Assembly (NCBI GenBank): GCA_046330395.1
Contig: JAXLSS010000005.1
Location: 62,001 to 126,000 of the forward strand
From: Ga0077560 sp046330395
GTDB lineage: Bacteria > Actinomycetota > Thermoleophilia > Miltoncostaeales > Miltoncostaeaceae
Direction: 5' to 3'
DNA length: 64,000 bases
Shown here: positions 62,347-64,000 of the stretch, one piece after another
How the letters are laid out: each line of letters opens with the position of its first letter
Numbering within the stretch: position 1 is the stretch's first letter
Notes under the pieces: model-generated
Told to the model about the DNA's origin: nothing
Seen by the model: the letters and a program-made list of their open reading frames with translations, nothing else
The model's database searches: none
Translations under genes and position numbers: made by a program

Positions 62347-63501
62347 TCACAGCACCTCCTTGAGGATCTCGGCCGCGGTGCGGCAGTCGTCGATGGTGGG
62401 CACCAGCGCGAAGCGGACGAAGCGGTCGCCCGCGGGCCCGAGGAAGGCCCCCGGGGCCACCACGATGCCGTGCTCCAGCAGGCGCGTGGCCATGTCCTCG
62501 CCGGTGTCGCCGTCGGGGACGGCCACCCACAGGTACATGGTGGCCACGCTGCCGGCGATGCGGAGTCCCCGCGACGTGATGGCCTCGGTCATCAGGGCGC
62601 GCTTGGCGCGGTAGCGCTCGCGCGCCTCGCGCACGTGACGCTCGTCGTTCCAGGCCACCACGGCCGCCCGCTGCACGAACTCCTGCGGCGCGGTGCCCAC
62701 GGTGGGCCGGAAGCGCTTGAGGGCGGTGATCAGCTGCGGCGCGCCGGCCACGAACCCGGAGCGGTAGCCGGTCATGGACGACCGCTTGCTGAGGGTGTTC
62801 ACCACCGCCACCTGCTCGCGCTGGGGCACCTGGATGGCCGAGCAGGGCGGTTCGTCGAAGTACAGCTCCGAGTACGCCTCGTCGCTGGCGATCAGCACCC
62901 CGTGGCGCTCGGCCAGCTCTGCCAGCCGCGCGTAGAACGCCGGGGGTGCGACGGCGCCGGTGGGGTTGTTGGGGTAGTTCACCCACACCATGGCCGCCCG
63001 CCGCCAGTCGCGCTCCGCCACGGCGTCCAGATCGGGCAGGAAGCCGTTGGACTCGTGCAGCGGCAGCTGCAGCACCTGTGCACCGGCGAACCGGGCGCCG
63101 CGCACCGTCACCGGGTACCCGGGCTGCGTGGTGATGACCAGGTCCTTGCCGGCCCCCGGGTCCACCACCACCTGCGCCAGGCTGAACACGGCCTCCTTGG
63201 AGCCCAGGGTGGGGATCACCTCGGTGTCGGGGTCCAGGTGCACGCCGAACCGCCGGTCCACCCACCCGGCCACGGCCTGGCGCAGCTCGGGCAGCCCCAC
63301 CGCCTTGGGGTACTCCATGGTCTCGCGGATCCCGTCCACCAGGGCCTGGCGGATCACCGGGTCGGTGGGTTCGCGCGGGTCGCCCACCCCGAAGTCGATG
63401 AGGCGCACGCCGCGGCGCACGGCCGCCGCCTTGGCGGCGTCCAGTCGCACGAACGGGTAGTCGCCCACGTCGCGCAGGATGGGGGAGATGGGGATGCTCA
63501 T
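62347..63501 (-). CDS. dapC: N-succinyldiaminopimelate aminotransferase, class I/II
   Basis: 384 residues. PLP-dependent fold I: VNYPNNPTGAV, ASDEAYSELYFDE (Asp for pyridine N, Tyr for O3'), NTLSKRSSMTGYRSGFVAG with the Schiff-base Lys, and the C-terminal RFVRFALVPT Arg. Placement between dapE and dapD, with overlaps on both sides, supports DapC rather than a general aspartate aminotransferase. It transaminates N-succinyl-ketopimelate. Confidence 0.92.
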   Translation of the reverse strand: MSIPISPILRDVGDYPFVRLDAAKAAAVRRGVRLIDFGVGDPREPTDPVIRQALVDGIRETMEYPKAVGLPELRQAVAGWVDRRFGVHLDPDTEVIPTLGSKEAVFSLAQVVVDPGAGKDLVITTQPGYPVTVRGARFAGAQVLQLPLHESNGFLPDLDAVAERDWRRAAMVWVNYPNNPTGAVAPPAFYARLAELAERHGVLIASDEAYSELYFDEPPCSAIQVPQREQVAVVNTLSKRSSMTGYRSGFVAGAPQLITALKRFRPTVGTAPQEFVQRAAVVAWNDERHVREARERYRAKRALMTEAITSRGLRIAGSVATMYLWVAVPDGDTGEDMATRLLEHGIVVAPGAFLGPAGDRFVRFALVPTIDDCRTAAEILKEVL

Positions 63502-64000
63502 GAGGCCACCAGGAAGCGTTGCAGTGCGATGTGGGTGCGCTCCAGCTCGGCGATGCTCACCCGCTCGTCCCGGGTGTGCGCGTACCGGGTGGATCCGGGA
63601 CCGAGGTTGACCGCGGGGATGCCCTCCTGGGTGAACTGCGCCACCGGTGTCCAGGCCTGCTTGGGCAGCACCCGGAAGTCGCCCGCGTCGCGCAGGCGGC
63701 GGGCCAGGGGGGCGGTCACGGAGACGGCCCCGGAGGGGCTGACGCTGGAGATCTCGAGCGCCCCCGAGTCGCCCACCAGCTCACGCATGCGTGCCTGCGC
63801 CTCGTCCATGGTGCGATCGGGCGTGAACCGGAAGTTCACGCGGCACTCCACCCGGTCGGGGATGACGTTGTCGGCGATGCCCCCGGTGATGCGGGTGACG
63901 CTGAGCACCTCGGTGAACTCCAGGCCGTCGATCACCACGTGGCGCGGCGGGGTGTCCACCAGCGCCTGCAGCCCGTGCACCGCGCGGGCGATGGCGTTGT
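63498..64000 (-). CDS. dapE: Succinyl-diaminopimelate desuccinylase, C-terminal part (start outside window)
   Basis: Frame open to the right edge; about 167 C-terminal residues. The lid/dimerisation domain (VLSVTRITGGIADNVIPDRVECRVNFRFTPDRT) is followed by the end of the M20 catalytic domain, with FTQEGIPAVNLGPGSTRYAHTRDERVSIAEL holding a metal-ligand His. It removes succinate to give LL-DAP. Overlaps dapC by 4 bp and heads the dapE-dapC-dapD operon. Confidence 0.93.
   Translation of the reverse strand, partial: NAIARAVHGLQALVDTPPRHVVIDGLEFTEVLSVTRITGGIADNVIPDRVECRVNFRFTPDRTMDEAQARMRELVGDSGALEISSVSPSGAVSVTAPLARRLRDAGDFRVLPKQAWTPVAQFTQEGIPAVNLGPGSTRYAHTRDERVSIAELERTHIALQRFLVAS

Overview
This 64 kb window is a very GC-rich chromosomal segment that is almost entirely coding. 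I read it as Actinomycetota, probably class Thermoleophilia or a close relative. The reasons are an actinobacterial integration host factor (mIHF) beside gmk and coaBC, a RodZ-like protein beginning MFEIGNTLREARLRRGLD, a cinA-recA-miaB-miaA order, a PyrR element that overlaps a Shine-Dalgarno, and a perfect CGAAC-N4-GTTCG LexA box at recA. The class-level call is inference.

Layout. 0-7.3 kb: an acyl-CoA dehydrogenase tail, a DUF1206 membrane protein, two PAP2 phosphatases, tRNA-Arg(CCG), a two-gene ABC exporter, a phosphoesterase, RNase Z and a small DMT permease. 7.3-17.3 kb: a PyrR-controlled pyrimidine operon (leader peptide-pyrR-pyrB-pyrC-isochorismatase-like-carA-carB) running into mihF-gmk-coaBC. 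17.3-24.8 kb: a MoxR/DUF58/transglutaminase operon, dtd, small YbjN and TPR genes and an AspT-type transporter. 24.8-37.6 kb: the translation/RNA superoperon rimP-nusA-ylxR-infB-DUF503-rbfA-nrnA-truB-ribF followed by rpsO-pnp-M16 peptidase. 37.7-45.9 kb: a cupredoxin lipoprotein, dapB, an aldo/keto reductase, a cupin, a collagen-like secreted protein, a repeat array, a broken SpoU methyltransferase, dapA and RNase J. 45.9-57.6 kb: a GGDEF/EAL protein, superoxide dismutase, FtsK, RodZ-like, CinA, RecA, an inverted copy of the repeat, MiaB and MiaA. 57.7-64 kb: a second GGDEF/EAL receptor, dapF, and the opposing dapE-dapC-dapD operon. Six genes of the succinylase route to meso-diaminopimelate and lysine (dapA, B, C, D, E, F) therefore lie in this window.

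Expression architecture is the most consistent unexplained signal. About a dozen transcription units have a -10-like hexamer (TAnnnT or GATnnT) ending 6-8 nt before the start codon, which predicts leaderless mRNAs. By contrast the pyr operon and mihF carry short upstream peptides whose stop codon overlaps the next start codon. Four convergent gene pairs overlap at their 3' ends.

The best candidate for something undescribed is a dispersed structured repeat of about 215-225 bp. Three copies (one truncated) lie in tandem at 41805-42337 and one inverted copy lies between recA and miaB. It has an invariant core and a terminal hairpin whose stem sequence differs while pairing is kept. One copy abuts the decayed SpoU gene. 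Single-base reading-frame breaks in rbfA, in SpoU (three) and possibly at the start of the first GGDEF/EAL gene may be real lesions or assembly errors, and the sequence alone cannot decide. I see no prophage, insertion sequence, CRISPR array or defence system.
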